This document shows, piece after piece, positions 35,615-45,444 of a stretch of 64,000 nt of DNA (the first letter of the stretch is position 1; each line of letters begins with the position of its first letter). Location: contig CM077116.1 in assembly GCA_039619475.1 (NCBI GenBank), positions 274,350,758-274,414,757 of the forward strand, given 5' to 3'. The position numbers and the translations under genes were made by a program. Under the pieces are notes generated by a model. The model had not been told where the DNA came from. It searched no databases and worked only from the letters and a program-made list of their open reading frames with translations. Source of the stretch: Icerya purchasi (Eukaryota; Arthropoda; Insecta; Hemiptera; Monophlebidae).

Positions 35615-38600
35615 TGTATGTATGTATGTATACACATTAGTAAAATACTAAATTAATTTCAATATGAAAAGAAAGTAGTCGTTATCACTTATTAGACGTA
35701 GTCCATATATAAGATTAAACATTATTAAACAACTTTAGAAACAACTCTATTTTCCCACAGGTTAACTTATACGGGTCGCTAATGTTCGAAGCGTTCAACA
35801 GCTTGTTGCTAATTAGCAGAGATAATTGTATTCTGTTTCGCTTTCTCTACCCACAATAATAATGCAATAAAAAATAAATAAAATACCAATAATACATTAC
35901 AATATAACAGTAATGAACCATAAGCCAATAATAATAATAACAAATGATTGACAAAAAAAAAAAAAAAAAAATACAACAACAAGAAAATCATTAATTGGTA
36001 ATAACGATAAAAAAAAAAACAATTAAAGTTATTATAACAATAACGTTGAACAAGGACATTAAAAATTGTCACCTCGCTGTGACAACGTTTTTCTCCCTTT
36101 TTTAATAGTATTAGCGTAAAAATTAACAACTGGTTTTGTAGAATTCTAGTCGAAGTATCCGGTTGCTTTTAAATTTGACACACTTCGATACGCCTAATAA
36201 TTGCGAGGTAATTTATCGAATAACAACTCTGGTGCCATTTTAGGTAAAATTGTATCGTTAGTTTTTAATTAAACCGATTTAACGGCTAAATCGAATTATT
36301 CTGTTATCTTTTATTTAGTGAGGAAAATCTCAACTGCAGCTTAGTTTTAGGATAGAAAGTGATACTAACAGAATTTTTTAAGTCAGTAATATTTCGGAGG
36401 CTAACGCTCTAATCTACTTTACATTTGATATGACTAAGACTGTTCGTCAAGTTCTTTTCTCCCTTTTCGGAGTTCCTTTGATGTTATAACGCTTTTTCTC
36501 TCATCTAATTGTCCTTCACTGCGACGTCGAGGAATATCTTTTCAAAAGTATCCTAAACGAACGTCCGATATCCGGAAAATGATAATTTACTTCCCGGTAA
36601 CATATTCGCTTTCCGTCCTGGATTTTGTGTCTCTGAGACTGCATTAGTCTTTTCGATCCTGATTATTATACAAATTACTCTTAAATAAAAATGATATTTT
36701 AGCAATCATAACGTTTCTAATAACGTTAACATTCCTTCATTACCGAACAAAATATTTCCTATCTACTTCTCGTTCCATTTCATTTTTATTGTTCTTTGTC
36801 TTTTTTAAAATCGTTCAGTTCACCTCTTTATACACCTCCTTTTTTCCACTTCTATCCACAGGGCTTCTGTTTAAGTTTTCAATATACCCATTCTTCATCT
36901 GTTCTTAATATAGTTGCTCTCCCGATAAGATTGTTTCTCTCTTCCTTTTTTACCTGTCGACGATGTCTTTCTCCCTTCTACTTCTCGTAACCTCACATTT
37001 CTGCAAACGAACAACTCAGAAATCTTTTTCAATTCACCTTCCGCTTTATAACCTTTTACGTGGCCGACTAAATCCGGCGTAACATTCCTATTTTCTTTTA
37101 GTTAATAATTTTTTACTACCTTGATCTATTTGTTAATAGTCGTTTGTTCATTTTCGAATACATTATACATCTTTGTCGGTTCTTAAGAGATGTAAATCTA
37201 CTGAAATTTTATCCTTTGTAAATATTCTTTCTAAACTGAATTATTTTTCCTTCATCTTCGGTAACTCTTTCAGATCTCTCTTTATTACAGTTTTCACCTA
37301 TGTTTCGAGAAAATCAACTCCTATTCAATCCACGCTGAATATTTAGATCACGACGTCTAGGTTATCGTTTTCTTATAAAATGTGTTGCACAATTTCTTCC
37401 TGCAAACTTATTCTTATCTGGCAATTTACTTATGAAAATATTCGTGTCCTTCCTCATTTATCAAGTTGATTCGCTAAGCTTTTGTTTTCAAAAGCTTCAC
37501 GATATATCTCTAGACTTACTTCTTCCTCATAATTTTTTTAAGTCACCCTTTAAATCTTTCTCGTAATATTTTACCAATTAAAAATTTCTTAACACTATTG
37601 TTTTCTTTTCCCATTTAATTCTCCTCGCTGTCGGACTAAAGGTCTTCATGGTATTGAAGTGTCATACTTTAGAGTTACTTTAAAGGGATTTTAGAATTTT
37701 TCCGGCTTATTCCATTTTCCCTTAAGGTAGTCTGCCGCGACTTTATAAGACATCCCAGATTCGCGATAACCGTATATTTCTGATCATCTCCGATGCTAAA
37801 AGCGTTTTACGAAAAAAGGTTACCTTTATTCCCGCATTCTTTCATCATTCTTCGCATTCGTAACCTTTTCCAGAGTTAGCATATTTAAATTGATTTTTTT
37901 TAAATTTCAGGCCATGTTGTTAGGGCTGACTCTCATGATGCAACACTGCATAGACAAACACCCTGCAAACATCATTCTTCTGTTGATTACGAAATTCCAT
38001 TTAAAGTTCTAGTCAAACTCATTACGCCCTCTTCTTATCAACGTTTCTTTTATTTTTTTATTCAACTCGTTCTTCCCTCTTATTTTTGGTTGTATCATTT
38101 TCCTTCCTTACGGCGCTGCACTATGTCTTCCTTAGGTCGGTTGCGTTTTAATCATAGCCTCCTTCCCTCATTTCATTATCTTTCTTTATTCTCATTACAT
38201 CTTCTAGCGATAATCAGCAATGCACTTCTGACCGCATCTTTTTCGAATAATCCGCTCTGCCGTCTGATTTTTGCTTTACTCATGAAATTCCTTAAACTTA
38301 ACATGCCTACTTCTTATAGTGTTGCATCCGTTCTTTCATTTTCGTTCTTTCTCTCGGTTCCTTCACTGCTTCCGTTATTGCTCGTACGCGAATCGATCGA
38401 GATAATCTACTGTAATTTCTGTTAAACGCGGGTCGTTCGTTGATAAGTTCCCTCAAAAAACCCCCCTAAAAAGAAAAAGAAAAAAAAAAACATCCGAGGC
38501 GTGTTTGCACTATTTTTATTTAATTTTTTCAAAGGATATGTTAAATTAAATAAATTCCACGAGACGATAGGAATCGAAGTTGCCCCTTTATTTTCCCGAC

Positions 38601-38733
38601 TTTAATCAGAGCGAAAATATATATTTTCATGTAATTACGAATTAATCAAATATTAACTACCAACTGCTTAAATTACGTTCCAGATTTTTTTTTTGTTTAA
38701 GTTTCATAGAAACAAAAATTACTAACCCTTCAT
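34450..38733. other. Unique region with a long pyrimidine-rich stretch
   Basis: No gene or transposon body is seen. From about 36400 to 38430 the + strand is strongly T/C-rich (TTCTTTT and CCTTC motifs), the mirror image of the purine-rich tracts elsewhere, without a long frame on either strand. Short hydrophobic frames such as 38090-38425 (+) come from that composition. Confidence 0.45.
35545..35632. repeat. (TA)n-(TATG)n compound microsatellite
   Basis: About 40 bp of TA repeats run into 11 or so TATG units. Confidence 0.96.
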
Positions 38734-38745
38734 ATCTTGTCTTCC

Positions 38746-39043
38746 TTTGTGTCCTTATGATCCTCCAGAGCTCAATTATACCTGTGATGCGAATCACATT
38801 TATTTCGAATGCCCCTTTATTTCCTCCGAACGTTCTACTCTGTATTCTAGTCTTCTGCGCCTTGGCCTTCCTACTCCTTATAATGCCCACTCCATTCTTG
38901 CACTCCCCTCTCGCAATATAGTTCCTTTGTTGGCCTTGTTTACCTCCTCAATTTCTAATCTTTTCCTTATATAAGGTACATTTCCTTGCGTTGGGTAAGT
39001 TCCACTGTTGACGTGCCCAAAAAAAAAAAAAAAAAAAAAAAAA
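38746..39043 (+). mobile_element. 5'-truncated LINE tail with poly(A) and 11-bp TSD
   Basis: The insertion is flanked by TCTTGTCTTCC at 38735-38745 and 39044-39054, and ends in about 25 A (39019-39043). The open frame from 38747 reads LCPYDPPELNYTCDANH, then IYFECPFISSERSTLYSSL and LGLPTPYNAHSILALPS, ending at 38974. The Cys and H-x4-C pattern (HIYFEC) followed by an Arg-rich helix is the C-terminal knuckle of Jockey/I/R1-type LINE proteins. Only the last 76 codons and a short 3' UTR were copied, a normal outcome of incomplete target-primed reverse transcription. Confidence 0.88.
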
Positions 39044-39490
39044 TCTTGTCTTCCCTCTTGCAGAGGAAATAGTACTCGAAACTTCTAATTTCTCGTGATA
39101 TTTTTTTTAAAAAGATTTTGGGGGTGTTTGAACTCCCGCAAATTTTTCATTCCGCTACAGGTATGACAATATTCGACATTCATGAATACTTTGCCATTTA
39201 TCTTTTATTCAACTTTATAGCGTCGACAAAGATCTGTCAAGGTGAAATATGTAGCAGCGAAATCGTAGTCGTTGACGCACTCTGGCTAGTTTCTGTTCGT
39301 TCTTTGTATGCGTGAATGGTATGACCTCGAAAGCTCGCAGCACATTTAAAGGTCCCTCGTATTGCGCTTGAGGTTCCTATTAGATTTGCTCGTTCCTTTT
39401 TTTCTGGCATTTTCTTTCCTCAGATGAACAGAATTTTTTCCAGTTGAGGTATTTCCGGAAAATGTTTTTATTTTCTTTAAGATCTATCTC
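39044..39490. other. Unique spacer between two LINE tails
   Basis: It begins with the downstream copy of the target duplication and shows no gene or repeat. Confidence 0.5.
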
Positions 39491-39770
39491 TTTTTTTTTT
39501 TTTTTTTTTTTTTTTTGCGCATCAACTATGGACCATTGCCCAGACACAATGGGAAGGAGAGACAACTAACTAGAACCTAATTCGATTGGAGACGGCTGAA
39601 ATAAAGGAACCAAGGACAAGAACAACAGACTGGGAAGGAAGGGACAAGATGTAAGACGCACAGTAAGGAGTGGGAAGCCCCAGCTTTATAAGGTGAAGAT
39701 AGAAAAGAGAACGCTCCGCAGAAAGAGCAGAACACTCGAAGAAAATGTGATCAGCATCCTATCTTAAAAA
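39491..39770 (-). mobile_element. Second 5'-truncated LINE tail, same family, opposite strand
   Basis: The poly(T) run 39491-39516 is the complement of the poly(A) tail. The minus-strand frame (39570-39758) reads ADHIFFECSALSAERSLF, then LIKLGLPTPYCASYILSLPS and ISAVSNRIRF. It matches the family of 38746-39043 in order and spacing (HI-x-FEC, ERS, LGLPTPY, ILxLPS, SN). The two copies differ at many positions, so they are separate insertions rather than a recent duplication. A clear target duplication was not found. Confidence 0.85.
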
Positions 39771-39779
39771 GATGTTTAT

Positions 39780-40557
39780 TAGTTAAGTTTATTTATTATT
39801 TTATTTTATTAGCTAACTAACAATATTCGATAATAGCAAACTACACTTTTAAAAGAGCGCTTATTTTTCTGCAGTTTCTTTTAAAACCTCTCTCGTGATT
39901 TATTCTCTTCCGATAATTTTCTACATTCATTAATTCCCCCGTATAATTTCCATTTTTGAAATATTTTTTTTTTTTTTTTTTTTAATTCTCAAATGAGCTC
40001 CCTTCAGCTGTTTGTCGCTTACCGTTGATTCTGTCATGTACTTTGGTATTTCTTCTTTTCTTCCAGATCATTATCTGTCCCCATGCGATCATCTCCAAAT
40101 AGTTGTCAAAATAAAATAAAAAATTAATAAAAAAAAGAACAAAAACACCTTAATTGACCTCTAAGTAAAAAAAAGCGGAGATGCTAACTGTTCAGTTAAT
40201 AGCTTGCAGCCAGAAAAAAATAGTTTTGCGTTTCTCCTTACCTCGCATTCTTCTATTTTTCTACGCACTCAACTACTTACGGTTCCATCACCTCGCTCAA
40301 TTATCTCTCGATTGCTACATCTATTTTCCTTTTCTTTAACACGATGCATTTTTAGTATGGATTTCAGTTAGTTAAGTGTGTATCGTGCAAAATAGGCGAT
40401 GTTGAAATTACATTTTTTTTTTTTTTTTACGCCGTCACAGTTAGTGATAGACCAAAAGAAATTGCTCGGTGTTGCATATAGGCATTTTGATAATGGCCTT
40501 CATCTATGAGTAACATTAATTTAACGGCCATCTAGGACCGTACACTGAAAAAGAAAC
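39780..40557. other. Unique AT-rich DNA
   Basis: Poly(T) runs at about 39962-39983 and 40411-40430. No gene. Confidence 0.45.
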
Positions 40558-40603
40558 ATTAACGAAAATATCATTAAAGAATATTTTATCATCCTGTTTG
40601 TTA

Positions 40604-41054
40604 GTAACTATAGTATAAAAAATAAATGCTAAAATAACAAACTAATACGTAAGTAACAAAATTAATATAAGAATATCAAACTTGTTATCTTTGGAACGTT
40701 TTCGGGCATAACCCATCTTCAGCTAAAATATAATCGAACTAAATTAAAAACATAGTGTAACAGTGAACACAATTTAAAACTTCACTTTGAAGCTAAAATA
40801 AAATTAAATTAAAAATAAATTAAAATGAAAATAACATGAAACATAGCACACATGTGAATTGAACTACAGTCTAACACATATTGAAACTAAAAATTAAATC
40901 ACAAGTTTAATAACGGTAATTAATGTGAAATAAAAACAAGAAATAAAATTGAAATAAAAAATTGAAATAAAAAATGAATGATAAACATATTTGGAGATTA
41001 GATAAGAAATAAATAATAGAACCTGTCTAAGAGGGGCTAGTTTAAAATTTTTTA
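40604..41054 (-). other. Penelope-like 3' UTR
   Basis: The non-coding 3' part of the minus-oriented copy is very AT-rich, with AAATTAAAATGAAAATA-type repetitive sequence. Near its end is GCTGAAGATGGGTTATGCCC followed by GAAAAC (about 40700-40728 on the minus strand), a small GGG/CCC stem followed by GAAA. This is comparable to hammerhead-type motifs described in Penelope-like elements, but the match to the ribozyme core is imperfect. Confidence 0.6.
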
Positions 41055-43259
41055 TTAAAGTATTATATTAAAGAGTGGGTTTTGATTGTGTGGAGTTTGG
41101 TCATTTAATATATTGTTTTTGTGTTTAATTATGTAATAGTTTTCAGCTATGTTCATTAGGTTTCCTTTATTGTATGTGGCTAATACTGTAACTGTTTTTT
41201 CTAGTGAATCAGGTGTATGTTTATTTTTTATTAAGTGTTCTGCATATGTGGATTTTTCCGTTTCGTTATTTGTAAATGATTTAATGTGTTCTAGGTATCT
41301 ATATTTTATTTTCCTACCAGTTTGACCGATGTATGCCTTTTCACAATTATTACAGTTTATTTTGTATATACCACTATTTTCAAATATATTATTATTTTCT
41401 TTATTCATAGTAATTATTTTGTTTTTTAGGGTATTGTTTGTTTTATAAGCTATTTGTAATCCTAGTTTTTTAAATATATTACTTAATTTGTATATATTTT
41501 TATTTATGAAAGTGAATGTTATAAATTTGTTTTTGTCTTTGTTAATATCGTTATTTTTTGGTTTATATTTTAATTTTAATTTTATTTTTTGTATTAATTT
41601 TTCTATTATGTGTTCAGTGTAACCATTATTTATTGCAATTGTTTTTAATATTTTTATTTCATTTTGTTTTTTGTTTTGATTCATGGGGGTGTTTAGTAAT
41701 CTATTTATGGCGTGTATGAAGTATGCGTGTTTATGTTGATTTGGATGGTTTGATGTTTTGTTTATTATAGTGTCGGTTGTTGTTTGTTTTCTGTGTATAT
41801 TGTATTGTAATTTATTAGTAGTTTTATTTATTATGATGTCTAAGAAGTTAATTTTATTGTTTATCTCTTTTTCCATAGTGTATTGTATGTTTTTATGTAT
41901 TTTATTTAAATCATTTAAAATGTTATTTTCAGTGTTATTGTTGTTTTCATCAAAAATAACTAAAGTATCATCTACATATCTGATATATGTTTTTATATTA
42001 TATTTTTTAATTAAATTTTCAATATATCTTTCTTCGAGATGTTGTAGAAATATTTCACTTAAAATACCTGATAAGGGGGATCCCATACCTAAACCACTAT
42101 TTTGGGTATATGTAATATTATTGAATTTGAAATAATTTTGTTCAATGAGTATTTTTATTAAATTGATTAATTGGTTATTATATATATTATTATTTGAAAC
42201 ATTTATTGATTTTTTGATTATTTCTATTGTCTCATTAATTGGTATGTTAGTGTATAAATTGGTTATATCGTAAGAGATTATTTTAGTTTTATTGTTTATA
42301 GGTATGTTTTGTAATTTATCAAAGACATTTTGTCTATTTCTGATTGTATATTTATCATTTAAAGATATATTTTGTTTTAATATATTGGATATGTATTTGG
42401 CTAATTTATATCCAGGGGCAGTTGTGTAATTTACTAAAGGTCTAATTGGTATATTTGGTTTATGTATTTTTAATAGTGGGTTGAGAGTTGGTGCTTTGGG
42501 GTTCATATTTATAAAGAATTTGGCGATATTGTTATTTATTAGTAAATTTGATTCTTTTATTATTTTTCTTATTTTAGCCTGATATTTGTTTGTGGGATCG
42601 ATTTTTGTCGTATTTATGTTATTTTCTTTTATAAAATTATCAGTTTTTTGAATAAGTTCATTTTTATTTATTATAATTATACTATTTCCTTTATCAGCTT
42701 TAGCAGTAACAGCATTTTCTTGGTTTAATTTATTATTTATATTTTTGATGGTTTTTTGTATTTTTAAATGGTCTGTGTTTGTTTCGTTTTTCTTTATAAT
42801 GTTTAAAATTGCGTGTGTTGCTTCGGCTCTTGTAATAGTTTGTTCATTTGTTGGTAATTTTTGTATTGCATTTTCAGTTTCTATTATTAAATTTTCATAT
42901 TGTTTTTTATGTGATGTGTTTAAATTATATTTATAACCTAAATTTAAAACGTTGACTTCATCATTTGTAAATTTTATGGTAGTTAAGTTTACAGTTCTTG
43001 GATAAAAATCAAATTTATTATTAATTGTAGGTTTAGGTATTTGTTGTTTTGCTAAAGTATTTAATTTTTTATTTATTATTTGTTGTTTTTGGTATATAAT
43101 GGGTTTAATTTTGTCATTAATTTTTTCAAAATATAAATTTAGAATTTCATAGTTTATATTATTAACTAATTGTAAATGTATTTTTAAGAGTTGTATATTG
43201 ATTTTATTCTTTTTGTTATATAGGTAATTTATTTCATTTTTGATCCAAAATATTTCAGC
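41055..43259 (-). CDS. Penelope-like RT/GIY-YIG endonuclease, 5' truncated
   Basis: The open frame of 734 codons has no in-frame ATG before codon 252 and ends upstream at the patch junction, so the N-terminus is lost. Penelope-like proteins reverse-transcribe their RNA at a nick cut by a GIY-YIG nuclease. In order: ADKGN (188-192), KIHK (264-267), RPLVNY, motif A ISYDITNLYTNIP (Asp 331), motif B MGSPLSG (392-398), motif C YVDD (428-431), FLD (472-474), then a linker. The C-terminal endonuclease has GIY (630-632), CNNC (636-639), YIG (643-645) and YRYLEH. All RT and nuclease signature residues are present and the frame is uninterrupted. Asn, Ile and Lys dominate the protein, reflecting much higher AT content than the LINE at 28-31 kb. 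It is inactive as placed because the 5' end is missing. Confidence 0.95.
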   Translation of the reverse strand, partial: AEIFWIKNEINYLYNKKNKINIQLLKIHLQLVNNINYEILNLYFEKINDKIKPIIYQKQQIINKKLNTLAKQQIPKPTINNKFDFYPRTVNLTTIKFTNDEVNVLNLGYKYNLNTSHKKQYENLIIETENAIQKLPTNEQTITRAEATHAILNIIKKNETNTDHLKIQKTIKNINNKLNQENAVTAKADKGNSIIIINKNELIQKTDNFIKENNINTTKIDPTNKYQAKIRKIIKESNLLINNNIAKFFINMNPKAPTLNPLLKIHKPNIPIRPLVNYTTAPGYKLAKYISNILKQNISLNDKYTIRNRQNVFDKLQNIPINNKTKIISYDITNLYTNIPINETIEIIKKSINVSNNNIYNNQLINLIKILIEQNYFKFNNITYTQNSGLGMGSPLSGILSEIFLQHLEERYIENLIKKYNIKTYIRYVDDTLVIFDENNNNTENNILNDLNKIHKNIQYTMEKEINNKINFLDIIINKTTNKLQYNIHRKQTTTDTIINKTSNHPNQHKHAYFIHAINRLLNTPMNQNKKQNEIKILKTIAINNGYTEHIIEKLIQKIKLKLKYKPKNNDINKDKNKFITFTFINKNIYKLSNIFKKLGLQIAYKTNNTLKNKIITMNKENNNIFENSGIYKINCNNCEKAYIGQTGRKIKYRYLEHIKSFTNNETEKSTYAEHLIKNKHTPDSLEKTVTVLATYNKGNLMNIAENYYIIKHKNNILNDQTPHNQNPLFNIIL

Positions 43260-43260
43260 T

Positions 43261-43308
43261 TAATGATGATAATGATAATGATAATAATAATAACAATAAT
43301 GATAATAA

Positions 43309-43343
<35 letters not shown>

Positions 43344-43345
43344 AA

Positions 43346-43380
<35 letters not shown>

Positions 43381-43571
43381 AAATAATAATAATGATAAAA
43401 AAAATTATCGCTATGCCATAATAACATAAATTAGATCGTACATATGTATTCCGGATTTTCAGTTACGATGTTTTTGTTATCAGATTAACTAAATATAAAT
43501 TTTATCGTAAACGTTTATTTCTGTTACTAGATTGAAAGTAAATTTGATTTTCAAAATTCAGCTTTGTACAG
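43261..43571 (-). repeat. Patch: inverted copy of 44902-45178
   Basis: Read on the minus strand it matches 44902-45178: CTGTACAAAGCTGAATTTTG, CCGGAATACATATGTACGAT, ATAGCGATAATTTTTTTTAT, then ATT/ATC triplets. It is 311 bp against 277 bp in the source, the difference being one extra triplet-array unit. Its edges are the two breakpoints with Penelope-like sequence, at CATCATTA/AGCTGAAAT and GTACAG/TCGGTCAAA. Confidence 0.92.
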
Positions 43572-44001
43572 TCGGTCAAACTGGTAGGAAAATAAAATAT
43601 AGATACCTAGAACACATTAAATCATTTACAAATAACGAAACGGAAAAATCCACATATGCAGAACACTTAATAAAAAATAAACATACACCTGATTCACTAG
43701 AAAAAACAGTTACAGTATTAGCCACATACAATAAAGGAAACCTAATGAACATAGCTGAAAACTATTACATAAATAAACACAAAAACAATATATTAAATGA
43801 CCAAACTCCACACAATCAAAACCCACTCTTTAATATAATTGTGTTCACTGTTACACTATGTTTTTAATTTAGTTCGATTATATTTTAGCTGAAGATGGGT
43901 TATGCCCGAAAACGTTCCAAAGATAACAAGTTTGATATTCTTATATTAATTTTGTTACTTACGTATTAGTTTGTTATTTTAGCATTTATTTTTTATACTA
44001 T
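43572..44001 (+). pseudogene. Penelope-like 3' fragment, + strand
   Basis: It begins inside the GIY-YIG domain (GQTGRKIKYRYLEHIKSF onward), lacks GIY and CNNC, continues to NQNPLFNII and then the 3' UTR, and ends at the right 12-bp flank. Against the minus copy it has one visible coding change (YYINKHK for YYIIKHK) and a 290-nt deletion right at the end of the ORF. The apparent continuous frame into the patch (43532) is an accident of the junction. Nothing functional is encoded. Confidence 0.92.
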
Positions 44002-44013
44002 ATTAACGAAAAT

Positions 44014-44901
44014 GCCGGCCGATCGCGCGAATACAAAAGAATTCAGAGAAAGGGAAAATGTTTAAGGGTTTTAACCGTAATGGCTGGACGTAAAAATTTG
44101 CGAGGTACTATTTTCCGGATGTACGAATGGATAGCACGAAGAAGAACGAAGAAGAACGAAGAAAAACAGTTTAAAAAAACCAACAGCAGAATAAAGACAA
44201 AAAGACTGATCAACTGTTTGAAAATAATACTGACAATTTGTAATTACAGGCTAATGCGAAAATTGTTGCCGACCAGAGCTGGTTCTATCTGGGAATGGTA
44301 ACTTCCCATTTTGTCTAAAAATGAAACGACGCAAAAAAAAAAAAAAAAAGTAACTGGAAAAAATGAACTTGGCAACATCGCAAGTAAAAAACAATAAATA
44401 AAAAAAAAAGGTAAAAAATCGTTTAGAGAAATAAAAACGATCGACAAACAGCGCAGTTGAAAGGACGCGCGGCGCCGTAATTGTCATTGCTTGATGGTAG
44501 TGTAGGAACCTTCGTGTAAAACTGCTCGAAAAAATATGTAGCTCCATCTCCTGCTCAGCGATCTGATCACTGCTTTTTCAACGGGCGGTAAGTTATCGTA
44601 CGAAGGGAAACTGTTCTTCAGACGTGAAAACGTTCTCGTAAATCACCGCTTGCGAAGGAAACAACAATTCTGAATCACTATAACGACAGATGTGTGAAAT
44701 TAAATAGGTTCAATTAAGAAACTATCCGTCGATTTTTACTTTAATATGCATTTCGAAATGCGAAAAACCCGTTACTGGACGGGTCAGTTTGTTAAACGAT
44801 GTCAATTCTACTCGTATTCTAAATGTAAAGAAAAAACTGAAATTCGTTTACGAAAAGTTCTCCATTTTTAGATGGCTTATGATTGTTTTTGGAACTAATT
44901 T
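44014..44901. other. Unique spacer right of the composite insertion
   Basis: No gene. A-rich runs at about 44332-44350. Between the insertion and the patch source the sequence is not repeated elsewhere in the window. Confidence 0.5.
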
Positions 44902-45092
44902 CTGTACAAAGCTGAATTTTGAAAATCAAATTTACTTTCAATCTAGTAACAGAAATAAACGTTTACGATAAAATTTATATTTAGTTAATCTGATAACAAA
45001 AACATCGTAACTGAAAATCCGGAATACATATGTACGATCTAATTTATGTTATTATGGCATAGCGATAATTTTTTTTATCATTATTATTATTT

Positions 45093-45127
<35 letters not shown>

Positions 45128-45177
45128 TATTTATTATCATTATTGTTATTATTATTATCATTATCATTATCATCATT

Positions 45178-45178
<1 letters not shown>
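44902..45178 (+). repeat. Source copy of the inverted patch
   Basis: It matches 43261-43571 in inverse orientation nearly base for base. Unlike the patch it continues on both sides into local sequence (TTGGAACTAATTT upstream; more ATT repeats downstream), so it is the likely original. Confidence 0.88.
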
Positions 45179-45258
<80 letters not shown>

Positions 45259-45291
45259 ATTTTTACTATTATTATTATTATTATATATGAG
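45079..45291. repeat. (ATT)n/(ATC)n microsatellite
   Basis: About 210 bp of ATT triplets with ATC and GTT interruptions. The poly-Ile frame on the + strand is an artefact. Confidence 0.97.
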
Positions 45292-45444
45292 CGCGGTAGC
45301 CACGGATAAAGAATACTGAAGAGTGGACGGGATGGTTAGACAACAGATTACTTCATTCGGCCAGGAACAGATTCAGTCTTTCACAAATTGGGGCCAACCT
45401 TCGTTAACGGAGATGGACCTAGAAGAAGAAGAAGAAGAAGAAGC
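45292..45444 (+). repeat. (GAA)n-tailed repeat end
   Basis: The sequence TTAACGGAGATGGACCTAGA is followed by seven or so AAG/GAA units, preceded by TTTCACAAATTGGGGCCAAC. I recall similar ends as dispersed repeats in insects, probably a LINE 3' end, but cannot confirm it or set the 5' boundary. Only one copy is in this window. Confidence 0.4.

Larger units (their letters stand above)
40570..44001. mobile_element. Composite Penelope-like insertion (two inverted copies plus patch)
   Basis: The 12-bp sequence ATTAACGAAAAT flanks the whole block (40558-40569 and 44002-44013). Inside, from left to right, are four parts. First is a 40-nt tag (40570-40612). Second is a minus-oriented Penelope-like copy whose 3' end faces left (about 40613-43260). 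Third is a 311-bp patch (43261-43571), an inverted copy of 44902-45178. Fourth is a plus-oriented 3' fragment of the same element (43572-44001) ending at the right repeat. Both outer edges are therefore element 3' termini (TAGTATAAAAAATAAATGCT and complement). The two copies differ at very few positions where they overlap, so the event is recent. The + copy lacks about 290 nt that the minus copy has at about 40772-41063. Confidence 0.88.

Noticed and set aside
40772..41063. An intron in the Penelope 3' region (present in one copy, absent in the other)
   Set aside because: The junctions lack GT-AG on the element strand; simple deletion is more likely.
41758..42135. 125-codon + strand frame
   Set aside because: Antisense shadow of the Penelope RT.
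43532..43867. 111-codon frame taken as an intact GIY-YIG protein
   Set aside because: Its start lies in the patch DNA; the real Penelope sequence begins at 43572 and lacks GIY.
45046..45309. 87-codon poly-Ile frame
   Set aside because: Translation of the (ATT)n microsatellite.
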